Shown: positions 47,001 through 54,666 of the stretch, in pieces
How positions within the stretch are numbered: the stretch's first letter is position 1
Layout: every line of letters starts with the position of its first letter
NCBI GenBank assembly: GCA_963785035.1
Contig: CAWATG010000008.1
Span: 1 to 64,000, forward strand
Length of the DNA stretch: 64,000 bases
Source of the DNA: CAWATG01 sp963785035
GTDB lineage: Bacteria > Actinomycetota > Acidimicrobiia > IMCC26256 > CAWATG01
Direction: 5' to 3'
The notes under the pieces: model-generated
Database searches by the model: none
The model's input: the letters and a program-made list of their open reading frames with translations, nothing else
Told to the model about the DNA's origin: nothing
Made by a program: the position numbers and the translations under genes

Positions 47001-47749
47001 GTCCGACCCTCGGCGAGCGCCGCCTCGATTTCGGCGCGGTGGTCCTCCCATCGCCGGCACAACCCGCGTAGATAACGGGCGGTCAGACCGGCGAGCCGAG
47101 CTGCCTCGGCCACGCTCAGGAGATCGTCGGCGTCACCCGTCGAGGCGACCTCGGCAGCCACCGGGCCGCGCTCGCGAGCGAGTTCGATCCGTTCGAGCTC
47201 GTGGTCAGTGATCCACACAGTCCCGTCGGCGTCGACCAGGGGCACGAGGTAGCTCGCGCCCGGTTCGGCCGTGCCCACGCCCGTAAGGGCCGCGACGGCG
47301 ATCCGCTGGCCAGCGGCGACGAGCGCCTCGGCCTCGTGGCGTGAGATCCCCAGCGCCGCCGCGACGTCTGGCAGGCCGTAGAGGCACGCTCCGTCAGCAG
47401 CGCGTCTCGTCTCCAGGCCCACACCGAGTGTCGTTCGGCGGCCAGCGGAGCCCTGGGCGGTGATGAGCCGGTAGCCGGTGCGCGGATCGCGACCGGCGAG
47501 GACGCGGGTGAAGTCCTGTGGGGCGACCGCGCCACGGAGGACTGTTTCGGCGGCGCCGTGGCCGAGCCACCGCCCAGGCTCGCTGCCCCGGTCGGCGTAG
47601 TAGCTCGACGGGCCCTCGCCCGACGGGACGGGCGGCGACTCCGCCGGGTGCTCTGGCGTCCTGGGTTCCAGGTATCGGACGATGTCGGACACGACTTGGC
47701 CGACGGTCCGGCCGCCAGCTGAGCCGAGGGCGGTGATGGCGAACCTCAT
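44042..47749 (-). CDS. MobF-family relaxase/helicase (TrwC/TraI-like)
   Basis: A 1235-residue protein. The N-terminal relaxase has SSYYADRGSEPGRWLGHGA and the metal-binding triple His in DPFPHHHNVIANTV. The insert around residues 140-270 carries an HTH-like LLSVAEAARLAGLTARYLRG. The C-terminal RecD2-like helicase has Walker A GRAGAGKTTSM, VLIVDEASTLSD, and the later HAYAVTSYAVQGATYEAS. It nicks and unwinds the element at its oriT for conjugation. The ATG at 47749 is chosen because it opens with MRFAITALGSAGGRT; the longer frame above it is arginine/proline-rich antisense. Confidence 0.92.
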   Translation of the reverse strand: MRFAITALGSAGGRTVGQVVSDIVRYLEPRTPEHPAESPPVPSGEGPSSYYADRGSEPGRWLGHGAAETVLRGAVAPQDFTRVLAGRDPRTGYRLITAQGSAGRRTTLGVGLETRRAADGACLYGLPDVAAALGISRHEAEALVAAGQRIAVAALTGVGTAEPGASYLVPLVDADGTVWITDHELERIELARERGPVAAEVASTGDADDLLSVAEAARLAGLTARYLRGLCRRWEDHRAEIEAALAEGRTPARAYVVAWRGIKSKWLVKRGDLVAFLERRAAPAVRVGYDLTLTTEKSLGVLALLGDDHTRAAVLGAIEAGNDIGIGYLELHAASARRKGEQVLVRGLTVASFRHLTSRALDPFPHHHNVIANTVVDEHGSRRALDARGLYCHAQAASALATAEMRHQLTMSLGVSWRPSRSGGWEIDGIPESVVREFSRRRNEIDDAVAELEEAIGRMKTVDELQSIVLATRPAKEDVDPRELVAGWWERAARRGLTPDGLAACTGRITPHPTAVDQRALFDHLASPDEGVCSGASVFTRSDVLVTLIDLPLATDRGPQPLILPAAEVERLADEFLASAHVVALESPERHRQDRIAAEDLFTTREILAVQQRVLDRFKRGRGTGSALVSDALVTCAVEETGHLSAEQESLVRAFCTSGDAVQCAIGRAGAGKTTSMRAAAAAWQDAGFRVVGTAVKGEATRHLAEGAGIPAETVAWFLARREGPVLPIDDKTVLIVDEASTLSDRDLDALIDLAERAGSAIRLIGDPYQHGAVAAGGMFRFLCELHPETPDLATSHRVTDASDRRAAVALREGRPDEALAILEAAGHLHVADSDVDLYVGMLQRWWHARQDGDDHPMVDRRHHTRHQLNRLARHLLRTQGELGEDEIAASGDRRFAAGDQVVARMAARHLHVPGDPNRYVRNGAHGTVVDVLEGEGTDDVLRIEFTGVGVIDVPRLFFDEHTGPGGRRDVGIDHAYAVTSYAVQGATYEASTSRIDEGATRAETYVNITRGRRSNHLFITRAPHPLDGEHLPAVPPPPLTDSVSERLRRSGPERAAIEYAIATAPRPAPRSVAPAEWTARFPEPDGGPVHLRRRWSAALNAVAAYRSRWHPPPGRSDWEWAVGSPVLDPAARTEREGATDALRAYAFAVVSESFDTGTDVFAPVAEHLIDAMRRGIDPTTFAQLTAICQRFAERHASGNGFTPETGDIEMALACEVAPLTSQRPSVARSGIERN

Positions 47750-47780
47750 CGTCGGCTCCGGCCCGCGGCCGATGAGGGCC

Positions 47781-47805
47781 GCAGGTTCCCCGGAGGGGAA
47801 CCTGC
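47781..47805. repeat. 10-bp inverted repeat upstream of the relaxase (oriT candidate)
   Basis: GCAGGTTCCC (47781-47790) and GGGAACCTGC (47796-47805) form a perfect hairpin with a CGGAG loop, 32 bases before the relaxase ATG. AAGTGTGTGTTTGG lies beside it on the plus strand. MobF relaxases recognise a hairpin next to the nick site, and oriT is often beside the relaxase gene. A leader hairpin or terminator is the alternative. Confidence 0.5.
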
Positions 47806-47909
47806 AAGTGTGTGTTTGGTGGAGGGGCGGGTCGAAGCGACGTGGGCGGTGGCGCGAGCGTGAGCGCGGCAGGCGACGATGAGTGGGGTGGTTGAGGCGA
47901 CGGTGAGGT

Positions 47910-48438
47910 TCATCGGTGCAGGCTCGGGACGGCTCGGGCGGCTGGGCTGGGTTGGCTGAGGCGATCGAGGCGGGCGGCAACGTCGGTCGGGCGGCTCGGT
48001 GTGACGTGAAGCTGCGCGAGACGGTCGAGGTGCTCGCCGAGGAGGTGCACGTGGCGGTTCTGGCACCACTGCGGCAGCCGATCGAGCTGTCGGGTCGGGA
48101 CTGGCGCCACCTCGGTGAACACCCCAAGGTCAAGGGGTTCCTCGGAGACCGCGAAGCGGAACCGGACGAGGCGATCGAGGGTGCGTTGCAGGCTGCCGTG
48201 ACGCCCGGTGCTGGCTCCCAGGCCCAAGGAGCCGAGCCAGTTCGCCGATCTCGATCTCGACGTGTTCGTGTTCGTGCCACAGCACGGGGAGCCGTCGAAG
48301 CAGCAGGATGCTGGTCGGGCCGAGCAGCGGTGCCCAGCACTGCTCGATGTAGGGATGATCGAGACCGAACCCGGCTCGGTGGACTTGGGCCGATGGGTGC
48401 GGCACGGGATGCAGGCGTACGAGGTGTTGTGTCTCCAT
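47910..48438 (-). CDS. Conserved protein of actinobacterial integrative elements (frame break near 48225)
   Basis: Two frames join at about 48225. The first gives METQHLVRLHPVPHPSAQ, YIEQCWAPLLGPTSILLLRR and EIEIGELARLL; the second continues GLGASTGRHGSLQRTLDRLV and AVSEEPLDLGVFTEVAPVP. Joined length is about 175 residues. The pattern is familiar from element-borne proteins of actinobacteria, but no function is known. An array of GTGAG words precedes it. Confidence 0.7.
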
Positions 48439-48487
48439 GCATGACTAGGCCATTTGAGAGACCGAAACCTCTCTCACCGTCTCGGCG

Positions 48488-48536
48488 GTGAGCCCAAACG
48501 TGAGACGGTGAGCCCCCCGGTGAGCCTCACGGTGAG
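48488..48536 (-). repeat. Array of five GTGAG words, mostly 12 bp apart
   Basis: GTGAG starts at 48488, 48500, 48508, 48520 and 48532 (intervals 12, 8, 12, 12), about 50 bases upstream of the minus-strand gene starting at 48438. Reverse-oriented CTCAC copies flank the array. Similar arrays precede the genes at 59792 (12-bp period) and 40995 (19-bp period). Confidence 0.75.
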
Positions 48537-48547
48537 ACGAAGAGCGG

Positions 48548-48585
48548 AGCGTGACTGGAAGATCACGTTCCGATGTCGTTCTCAC
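48548..48585 (+). repeat. 38-bp repeat, copy 1
   Basis: AGCGTGACTGGAAGATCACG and the next 18 bases match 59595-59632 at 33 of 38 positions without gaps. Both copies are followed by AGAAATTT and a TGAGGGTGAG word (48597-48619 and 59687-59708). The two copies flank the cargo genes. Confidence 0.8.
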
Positions 48586-48677
48586 CCAGGAGTAGTCAGA
48601 GAAATTTGGTGAGGGTGAGTGCCGAGGAGAGTCCCGCTTCAAGGCACCGTTGACACGGTCCTGGTGACGTCCCGAGA

Positions 48678-48797
48678 GATCGTCTGCACGCTGATTCCAA
48701 GGTCACGCTCGACATCAGTGACCTTGCGGCCCGCTTCGACAAGATCGAGGACGCGGCGACGGAACTCCGGCGGATGACACCTGGCTCCGCCGCGTTC
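48678..48797 (-). pseudogene. IS3-type OrfA transposase remnant
   Basis: About 40 residues remain: ERGGARCHPPEFRRRVLDLV, then EAGRKVTDVERDLGISVQTI, which is the helix-turn-helix of IS3-group OrfA proteins. The sequence after QTI no longer matches. OrfB is absent. It marks a past insertion at the left edge of the cargo. Confidence 0.75.
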
Positions 48798-48972
48798 GTG
48801 AGGCGTCGCCGAGCGGCACGATGAGGCGGGCCTGGGCCTGTAGCGTGCTCTCGCCATGGCGTGACGAAAGTGCACTGGTAGCGAGCGTGGCCAGGAGCAC
48901 GAACAGGCCGACCAGGAACGATTTCATGAGAACATCGGTCACTGGCAAGCTCACGACGACTCTTTCGGCGCA

Positions 48973-50259
48973 TTATCCTCGGCCTGAGATCGCGGCAGAC
49001 CGTTCTACGTTCTCCGAGATCATCCGCCACTTGCCTCGTCGCACCGATATCGTCCGCTTGATGAACAGCTGATCAACGTCATCCAAGCTGGGCTGGCGCT
49101 CATCCGCGCCGAGTGGTTCTCCGGATCGCTGCATCGTCCTGATCCGCTCGAGTAGAGCGGCATCTGCCGCGTCGTCTCTGGGAGCGTCACGCCGGGCTTC
49201 CTGCTCTTGCGCGATCGAACGCCAATCGCTGCGCATCGTTCTGTCCCACATCTCGGTCACGGCATTGTGCAGGTGCGATGGCGGATACCCCGCGAGATGC
49301 ATGGCACCACGCTGCTTCACCTCATCAGGCATCGAGTCAAAGTAACCATCCAGCTCCTGGAGAGCTCCCTTGAGATCGGTGGCCGGCAGGTACACCTGGT
49401 CGTTCCGGAGGAAGAGCGGCACCGTCCGCGCGTGCAGGCGATCCCCCGACGTGAACACCATCGCGAATGGCAAGTAGTAGAGATACGCCATGTCGGCCAT
49501 GTTGCTCGGTCGTTCTCCGGAGATGAATCCGCGATCAATGCCAAGGAAGAAGAGCGCTTCAACTTTGAACACGTGTGTGGCGTACGGAGCGAAGCTCTCG
49601 ATTGGCGGCCGACCAGCTTGTTCCCAGCGCTCAAGGATCTTCGGGCGCGACGACGCCGGCACGTCGAGAATGTCCATCACGAGCACGACTAGCTGCGGAT
49701 ACGCGCCCGTGCAGAACTCGTCGATGTGGTGCTTCAGAGCTTCAAGCGTCGAGGCTCGTGTGCCGGCAGGGAAGATGTTTCGGAGCACGCCGATCTTGGC
49801 GTCGTGATTCTGCTGGCGGAGGTCGACGCGCCACTGGCGAGCAACCTCACGCTCGATATCAAGGAATTCGTGGTCACGCCAACGTTCCAGCGCAGCGGCC
49901 TCGGGGAACTCGTCGAAGTGCACGCTGACCGATCCATCAGCGTTGCGCCGCGGCTTTCCTCCGCTGATGACGATGCGGCCGTCCATCGTCACCTCGAAGA
50001 CTCCCTCCAGTTCGGCCAGGTACAGCGTCCGGTGATGGACGTTGGGCGTTGCGCTCCACGGCGTCTTGTCCGCGAGCGCGCCCACCTCCTGCTCCGGTGT
50101 CCGCCCCTCCCTAACAGCCTTGCCTAGGTCCGCAAGGGTCTCGACGTAGAACACCGGTGTGATATTGCCCAGGAAGAAAAGGTCAAACCACACTGCTTCG
50201 TCTGGAGAGAGCGATTGCAGCGCGGACTTATCGAAGATCGTGATGGGTCCCATGGGCAT
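48973..50259 (-). CDS. PIN-like protein, third gene of the helicase operon
   Basis: A 428-residue protein. It opens with TIFDKSALQSLSPDEAVWFD and TPVFYVETLADLGKAVREG. Late in the chain come NMADMAYLYYLPFAMVF and TSGDRLH. The order of an early Asp, then Glu, then Asp pairs near a TSGD strand fits the PIN nuclease fold; this is inference, as no PIN family was matched by search. The gene starts 6 bases after the zinc-protein gene and belongs to one transcript with it and the helicase. A role as the nuclease effector of a defence system would suit. The ATG of MPMGPITIF is chosen; the second Met is also possible. Confidence 0.7.
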   Translation of the reverse strand: MPMGPITIFDKSALQSLSPDEAVWFDLFFLGNITPVFYVETLADLGKAVREGRTPEQEVGALADKTPWSATPNVHHRTLYLAELEGVFEVTMDGRIVISGGKPRRNADGSVSVHFDEFPEAAALERWRDHEFLDIEREVARQWRVDLRQQNHDAKIGVLRNIFPAGTRASTLEALKHHIDEFCTGAYPQLVVLVMDILDVPASSRPKILERWEQAGRPPIESFAPYATHVFKVEALFFLGIDRGFISGERPSNMADMAYLYYLPFAMVFTSGDRLHARTVPLFLRNDQVYLPATDLKGALQELDGYFDSMPDEVKQRGAMHLAGYPPSHLHNAVTEMWDRTMRSDWRSIAQEQEARRDAPRDDAADAALLERIRTMQRSGEPLGADERQPSLDDVDQLFIKRTISVRRGKWRMISENVERSAAISGRG

Positions 50260-50265
50260 CCTGGT

Positions 50266-50532
50266 TCACGATCTCGCGCTCATCCGAGGCGCTGTGACCG
50301 GCGCGACGGCGAAGTGCTCGCGCAGCACCTGCAGATCGCTCTCGGCAGTTGCGATGATTTCGAGGGCACACATCGGGCAGTAGTTCTTCTTGCTCCCCCG
50401 CCCCGCCTCCTTGACGACCAGGCATTTCACACCCTTGGCGATGACGTGCTCCGCAGGCTTGTGATGGCACTTTCGCTGGGCACCGGCGGTCTCGACGACA
50501 ACATGCAGTAGGACCTGACGCACCTTCGCCAT
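50266..50532 (-). CDS. Small zinc-binding protein, second gene of the helicase operon
   Basis: An 88-residue protein. The ligands KCHHKPAEH, GVKC and NYCPMC give a probable zinc finger reminiscent of the PARP-type finger in layout (KC..H..IAKG..C, NYCxxCA), followed by a helix (IIATAESDLQVLREHF). It starts 4 bases after the helicase stop. It may bind DNA ends or dock the nuclease to the helicase; this is inference. Confidence 0.75.
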   Translation of the reverse strand: MAKVRQVLLHVVVETAGAQRKCHHKPAEHVIAKGVKCLVVKEAGRGSKKNYCPMCALEIIATAESDLQVLREHFAVAPVTAPRMSARS

Positions 50533-50536
50533 CGCC

Positions 50537-52609
50537 TTACGCCTTCCCCATCGCGGTCTTGATCTCTTCGACGAGTTCGTCAGCGAGGAGATCGAGGCGG
50601 CCGAGTGCTTCTTCTGCCTCATCCGCCGTCAGCGCGTTCCTCGACTTCGAGTCGATACCGACGGACGCGTTGATCCTTCGATTAAGGAGCTGCGTGACGG
50701 CCTGCACGTTCGCCATCGGCGGCCGCACGTTGAGCACCTTGCTGACGTTGCGACCCTCGCGACTTACGTCGGCGTCGCGTAGCACCCGAGCGACGACGGA
50801 GTTCGTACGCTCAGCGAGGCGCTTCCGGGCAGCGCGTCGGCGCCGCTGCGGTGTGACCGGGATCGGGCTTGGTTCGACCTCTTCTGCTTCGCGTCGCGCT
50901 TGTAGCGTCTCACGAAGCTGCTCAGCGGTCACGAGATCGCGAAGGCGCAGGCCGCCCTGGATCTGTTGATCCAGCAGCCGCTCGATGACACGAGGGTCGT
51001 CGGGGTCGAGAAACTCTTGGCGGATGAAATGGCTGATGGTTTCGGTATTGACGAGACCAAGTTGGTCGAACCGTCGCGGCTCGCCACGACCGTCAGAAGT
51101 GGAGTTGTCGTCAGGGACCACATCCTCGGTGTCGAGCCAGCGCCGCACCAGTTCCTGATCGTCGAGATCGAGTTCGCGGAAGTCATCCCAGTGTTCGTCG
51201 TTGTTGAGGCCGACGTGCGAGATGATGAATCCGGTGTTGTCCGGATGGTCGGCCTCGTTCTGTTGCACGACCCGCATCGCACGACCGACGAACTGGATGT
51301 AGGGGGCGAGGCTGCGGAACGGGCGAAATACAGCGGCGACACTCAGCAAGGGGTGGTCGAAGCCCTCCCCGAGAACCTGGACCTGCACGATGACGTCGAG
51401 GTTGCCCCGGCGCAGGTTGGCGATGATGCCGTCTCGTTCTTCCTGAGGAAGGTCGCTGTGGATCGCCGCTGCCCGATAGCCGCACTCTTCGTACAGAGAT
51501 CGCACCTGGCGCGCGTGGTCGACGGAACAGGCGGCGGCGATGATCTGGTGCTGGGTGCCGGTACGTGCGCGCATCTCGTTGCAGTGCGCGATGCTCGACT
51601 CGACGATGTGACGATTGCACTCGGGTGACAGCGCGACGCCGCGGCGGAACCACGTCTCCTCGCGCAGCTGCATGACTTCGTCGAAGCTGTGATGACGTTC
51701 GTCGCCGCGGTAGGTGAAGTAGACCTCGGACGGCGCGACGTTGATGCTCGTCAGGCGCTTGATGTAGCCCTTCATCATCGCCTGTGTGAAGGAGTATCGG
51801 TAGATCACCTCGCCCGGTAGCGGCTGACGATCCGTGCGGAAGGGAGTGGCCGTCAAGCTGATGACCTTCGCGTCGGGGAACCGGCGCAGGACTTTCTTCC
51901 AGCTCTCAGCTGCGGAGTGATGACCCTCATCGATCAAGATCAGATCGAAGAAGTTCGGCGGGAACTGTGGCAGCCAACGGTCAGCGGTGCTCGCAAGTTG
52001 CTGGATGTTCGTCACCACGAAGTGACTCTCGGTGCAATCGTGAATATTTGCGTCTGGCCCGTCCAAGACCGCGGTGAAGGGACCGTCTTGGAAATCGGCG
52101 AGCACGCGCGCCTTCGCCCAGAAACAGCTCGTACTTACGATGTCCAGCGCGTCGGTGATCCCCTGCCGGATTGTGAGGTTCGGCGCGATCACCAGCACTC
52201 GACCCCGCGCCAAGCCGAAGGGCAACGTCGCGATGACACCCGTCTTCCCGCAACCAACCGGGATGACCAGCATGGCCGGCTCGGAGGAATGCGCGAAGTG
52301 CTCGCGGACCGCCTTGTACGCGCCACGCTGCGGCTCGCGTAGCCGGTTGTTCTCCGTGATGTTTGCCGGCTTGCGAAACACGGCGTCAATGTCGTCGCTC
52401 TCGGCTCCAGCCCGGAGATACCCAAGGCGATAGGCCTCGAGCGCGGCTCGGTCATAGAAGCGGTAGTTGCTGCCAGGACGCCGGGTGGCTCGAAGTTTCC
52501 CCTCTCGGTCCCATCGGCGGAGCGTCTGGGGAGAGACGCCCAGCAGATCCGCCGCTGCCGTCACCGTCAAGAACTCGCTCTTGGAATCTTTCGTTGTCAC
52601 GGCACCCAT
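50537..52609 (-). CDS. SF2 helicase with N-terminal MerR/BldC-type DNA-binding domain
   Basis: A 690-residue fusion. Residues about 12-65 form a single MerR/BldC-like winged helix (LTVTAAADLLGVSPQTLRRW, GKLRATRRPGSNYRFYDRAA). The superfamily 2 helicase follows: Walker A-like IPVGCGKTGV, DEGHH box ILIDEGHHSAAESW, SLTATPFRTD, and the C-terminal VLGEGFDHPLL and QFVGRAMRVVQQ. The last 130 residues are helical and basic. Such a promoter-type DNA-binding domain on a helicase is unusual. The translation start may be the ATG at 52609 or, from the promoter layout, the GTG at 52600. First gene of a three-gene operon. Confidence 0.88.
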   Translation of the reverse strand: MGAVTTKDSKSEFLTVTAAADLLGVSPQTLRRWDREGKLRATRRPGSNYRFYDRAALEAYRLGYLRAGAESDDIDAVFRKPANITENNRLREPQRGAYKAVREHFAHSSEPAMLVIPVGCGKTGVIATLPFGLARGRVLVIAPNLTIRQGITDALDIVSTSCFWAKARVLADFQDGPFTAVLDGPDANIHDCTESHFVVTNIQQLASTADRWLPQFPPNFFDLILIDEGHHSAAESWKKVLRRFPDAKVISLTATPFRTDRQPLPGEVIYRYSFTQAMMKGYIKRLTSINVAPSEVYFTYRGDERHHSFDEVMQLREETWFRRGVALSPECNRHIVESSIAHCNEMRARTGTQHQIIAAACSVDHARQVRSLYEECGYRAAAIHSDLPQEERDGIIANLRRGNLDVIVQVQVLGEGFDHPLLSVAAVFRPFRSLAPYIQFVGRAMRVVQQNEADHPDNTGFIISHVGLNNDEHWDDFRELDLDDQELVRRWLDTEDVVPDDNSTSDGRGEPRRFDQLGLVNTETISHFIRQEFLDPDDPRVIERLLDQQIQGGLRLRDLVTAEQLRETLQARREAEEVEPSPIPVTPQRRRRAARKRLAERTNSVVARVLRDADVSREGRNVSKVLNVRPPMANVQAVTQLLNRRINASVGIDSKSRNALTADEAEEALGRLDLLADELVEEIKTAMGKA

Positions 52610-52640
52610 TATACAGGTTGGTAAAGGTTGAACAAGGTTG
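52598..52640 (-). promoter_or_regulatory. Helicase-operon promoter with three 10-bp-phased repeats
   Basis: On the minus strand a consensus -10 TATAAT (52613-52608) is 16 bases from a TTGTTC -35 (52635-52630). The -10 ends 7 bases before GTG at 52600-52598, which suggests a leaderless start there. Plus-strand AGGTTG occurs at 52615, 52625 and 52635, an exact 10-bp period, covering the -35 and the spacer. BldC-type proteins bind such phased direct repeats head to tail. Confidence 0.7.
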
Positions 52641-52656
52641 ATGGAGGACTCCAAGC

Positions 52657-53130
52657 ATGGCAGGACCGGACGCCTGGGGCCGCCAGCGACAGATGCTCGC
52701 GGATTCAGCGGCGCCACAACGAGCAGCGAAGCCAGGAGATCAGCAAGTACGTGCGCCATGGCTTCCCGTGGCCATCGATATCACAGGCGGCCCGAGATTC
52801 CGGTGACTACGACGACCTGAAGAAGCCTGGATGGCTACCGACGGCGATTGTTGGCAGTGTGTTGATCGGAAAGGATGATCGCGAAGTAGCGCGTTGGAGT
52901 CCCTCAACCGTCGTAAGGGCCTCTCGCTATTCGTCATGGACGTCACGAAAGGGCTAGCAGAGTACGACTGGCGAACCTTCTCCGCTCCAGACCTGCTAGC
53001 TGATCTGCGCAGCGCAAAGGCCCGCTTCCGTGGAAGCACCGGCTACCGGGAACTCCGACGCGATCTCCTTCATTATCTCATCTCGTCGCTGGTTAGGGTG
53101 ATGTGCCGACAGTCGCTACCGAAGTGCTGA
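52657..53130 (+). pseudogene. DGQHR/DndB-like gene remnant, central part deleted
   Basis: The N-terminal piece (frame 2, 52690-52870) reads RRHNEQRSQEISKYVRHGFP, WPSISQAARDSGDYDDLKKP and GWLPTAIVGSVL, a signature of DGQHR-domain proteins (DndB family). The C-terminal piece (frame 1, 52894 to about 53090) reads LAEYDWRTFSAPDLLADLRS and FRGSTGYRELRRDLLHYLIS, the usual end of this family. The central DGQHR motif is missing. The gene is divergent from the helicase operon across the repeat promoter. It is broken. Confidence 0.7.
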
Positions 53131-53153
53131 GCCTGCTTGGTTGGGACTAGCTG

Positions 53154-53587
53154 ATGGCTTTGTCAGCGCAGGCGACGGCCGACCTCCATCAGACGAAGCC
53201 GTCCAGCGTGATCGACGCGTTTGGCAGTCTCCGCCGCTACCTGAACGACGGCCGGTGGCTGGGGATTCGCAATGCATATCTGAATGACGCCGTGGCGACC
53301 ATCGACGCGCAGCTTGCGGCAACGCCATCCACGATCAATCAGAAACACCGGGCCGAGTACGTCGCCGCATCAGTCCCGCTCCATGCCGTTGACGGGTGGT
53401 CGTACCTCGGGCGAGCTCTCGCAGCTCATCTTCTTGCGACGTGTACGCGGCCCGCCACCGCGCCTACTTCGCCGAACTTGGAGCAGCGATGTCCTTGTTG
53501 GCGACACAAGGGATTGGTGCAACTAATTCGTGCGATGATGTCGGCGTGGACCGCGGGCCCTGCCACGCACGGTGGGGACCACAGTAA
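53154..53587 (+). pseudogene. Truncated conserved gene next to the DGQHR remnant
   Basis: Frame 3 reads SSVIDAFGSLRRYLNDGRWL and HAVDGWSYLGRALAAHL. At about 53440 the frame changes and continues DVYAARHRAYFAELGAAMSL and LATQGIG, after which the conserved pattern is lost. This layout is familiar from a larger conserved protein often seen beside DGQHR genes (recollection, not tested). Here only its N-terminal third survives. Confidence 0.5.
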
Positions 53588-53606
53588 ACGGAGGGGCGAT
53601 CCGAAG

Positions 53607-54664
53607 TTGAGGCCGAACATCGCGATAACCGGCCTCACGGCGGCTGGCAAGACCACGCACGCACTGCTGCTCAGCTCAGCGCTCGGCTATGACTTCCGCT
53701 CCGCGTCCGAGGTGTTGCTGGGCAAGGTCGGGTTCAGCCCAGGGAACAACGATCGCTGGATCTACGACATGACCCGGATCGAGGAGCAGCGAGCCGACGG
53801 AAGCGCCGACCGCTTCGTCGACGACCGGCTGGCCGCCTGGGCGTCCCAATGCGAAGGGACTGTCTTCGACTCGTGGTTCTTGCCCTACCTTTACCGCTCC
53901 GAGCAGCCGCTGGTCAGGGTCTATCTGGACTCAGACCTCGAGTCCCGCGCGATGAAGTGCCTCGTGTCCCAACAGCCCACCGACGACCCCATGACTCTCA
54001 ATCAGTGCCGTCAGCTGATACAGCACAAGGATGACACCACGGTCGCCCGCGCCAGGAGCTCTACGGCATCGACATCCGCGATACCACTGGCATCGAGAGA
54101 CTCGACAACACCGGGCTGATCCGCGAACCCACCATCGAGAGCGCCCGCCACGGAATCGGGAGATTTCACACCTACCTGCTGGGCGTCGTGCACAACCGGC
54201 TGCGACAGATCGGATCCGACTTGAACCCGTTTCCCGTCATTGAACTCGCCGGCTGCATCGTCCAGAACGAAAAGGGCCACATCCTCCTAATCCACCGCGA
54301 CCGAGACGGGACCGTGCAATGGGAGATTCCCGGCGGCAAGGTCGAGGTCGGGGAGTCGGGCCGTGTGGCCGCACAGCGGGAGCTGTTGGAAGAGGCGGGT
54401 GTCGAATCCGCCATCGGCGTTGAACTCGGCACCAGGGATTTCGCCGAGCGCGGGGTCGGATACCGATACACTTGGTTCGAAGCCAGCGTCACACGCGGTA
54501 CCCCCACCGTCATCGAGCACGACACCTTTGACGACATTTCGTTCTTCCCGAGAGGCCGGCTCGACCAGGCCCGTGTCGACGGTGAACTGTCGCCGAATGC
54601 GGCGAATTTCTACGACGAGCTGATCGCAGGCCGAGTCAAGCTGGCTACAGAAGTGCAGTTCTAG
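53607..54664 (+). CDS. P-loop kinase fused to a Nudix hydrolase (frame break near 54050)
   Basis: The start is TTG with GGAGGGG 10 bases upstream. Residues 1-150 form a cytidylate/adenylate-kinase-like P-loop protein (NIAITGLTAAGKTTHALLL, VFDSWFLPYLYR, VRVYLDSDLESRAMK). At about 54050 one G is missing from a CCAGGAGCTC run; the protein then continues ELYGIDIRDTTGIERLDNTG. The C-terminal Nudix domain has a perfect Nudix box: G(5)E(7)REL-EEAGV within GKVEVGESGRVAAQRELLEE. It should act on a nucleotide or a phosphorylated precursor. The radical SAM gene starts 2 bases after its stop. Confidence 0.8.
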
Positions 54665-54666
54665 GC

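Noticed and set aside
44699..47071. 790-residue plus-strand open frame
   Set aside because: Antisense to the MobF relaxase/helicase, whose motifs are intact on the minus strand. High G+C content creates such long mirror frames.
48715..48927. Small secreted protein starting MKSFLVGLFVLLATLATSAL
   Set aside because: The start looks like a signal peptide, but the rest runs through the IS3 remnant in a wrong frame and is low-complexity; kept out of the gene list.
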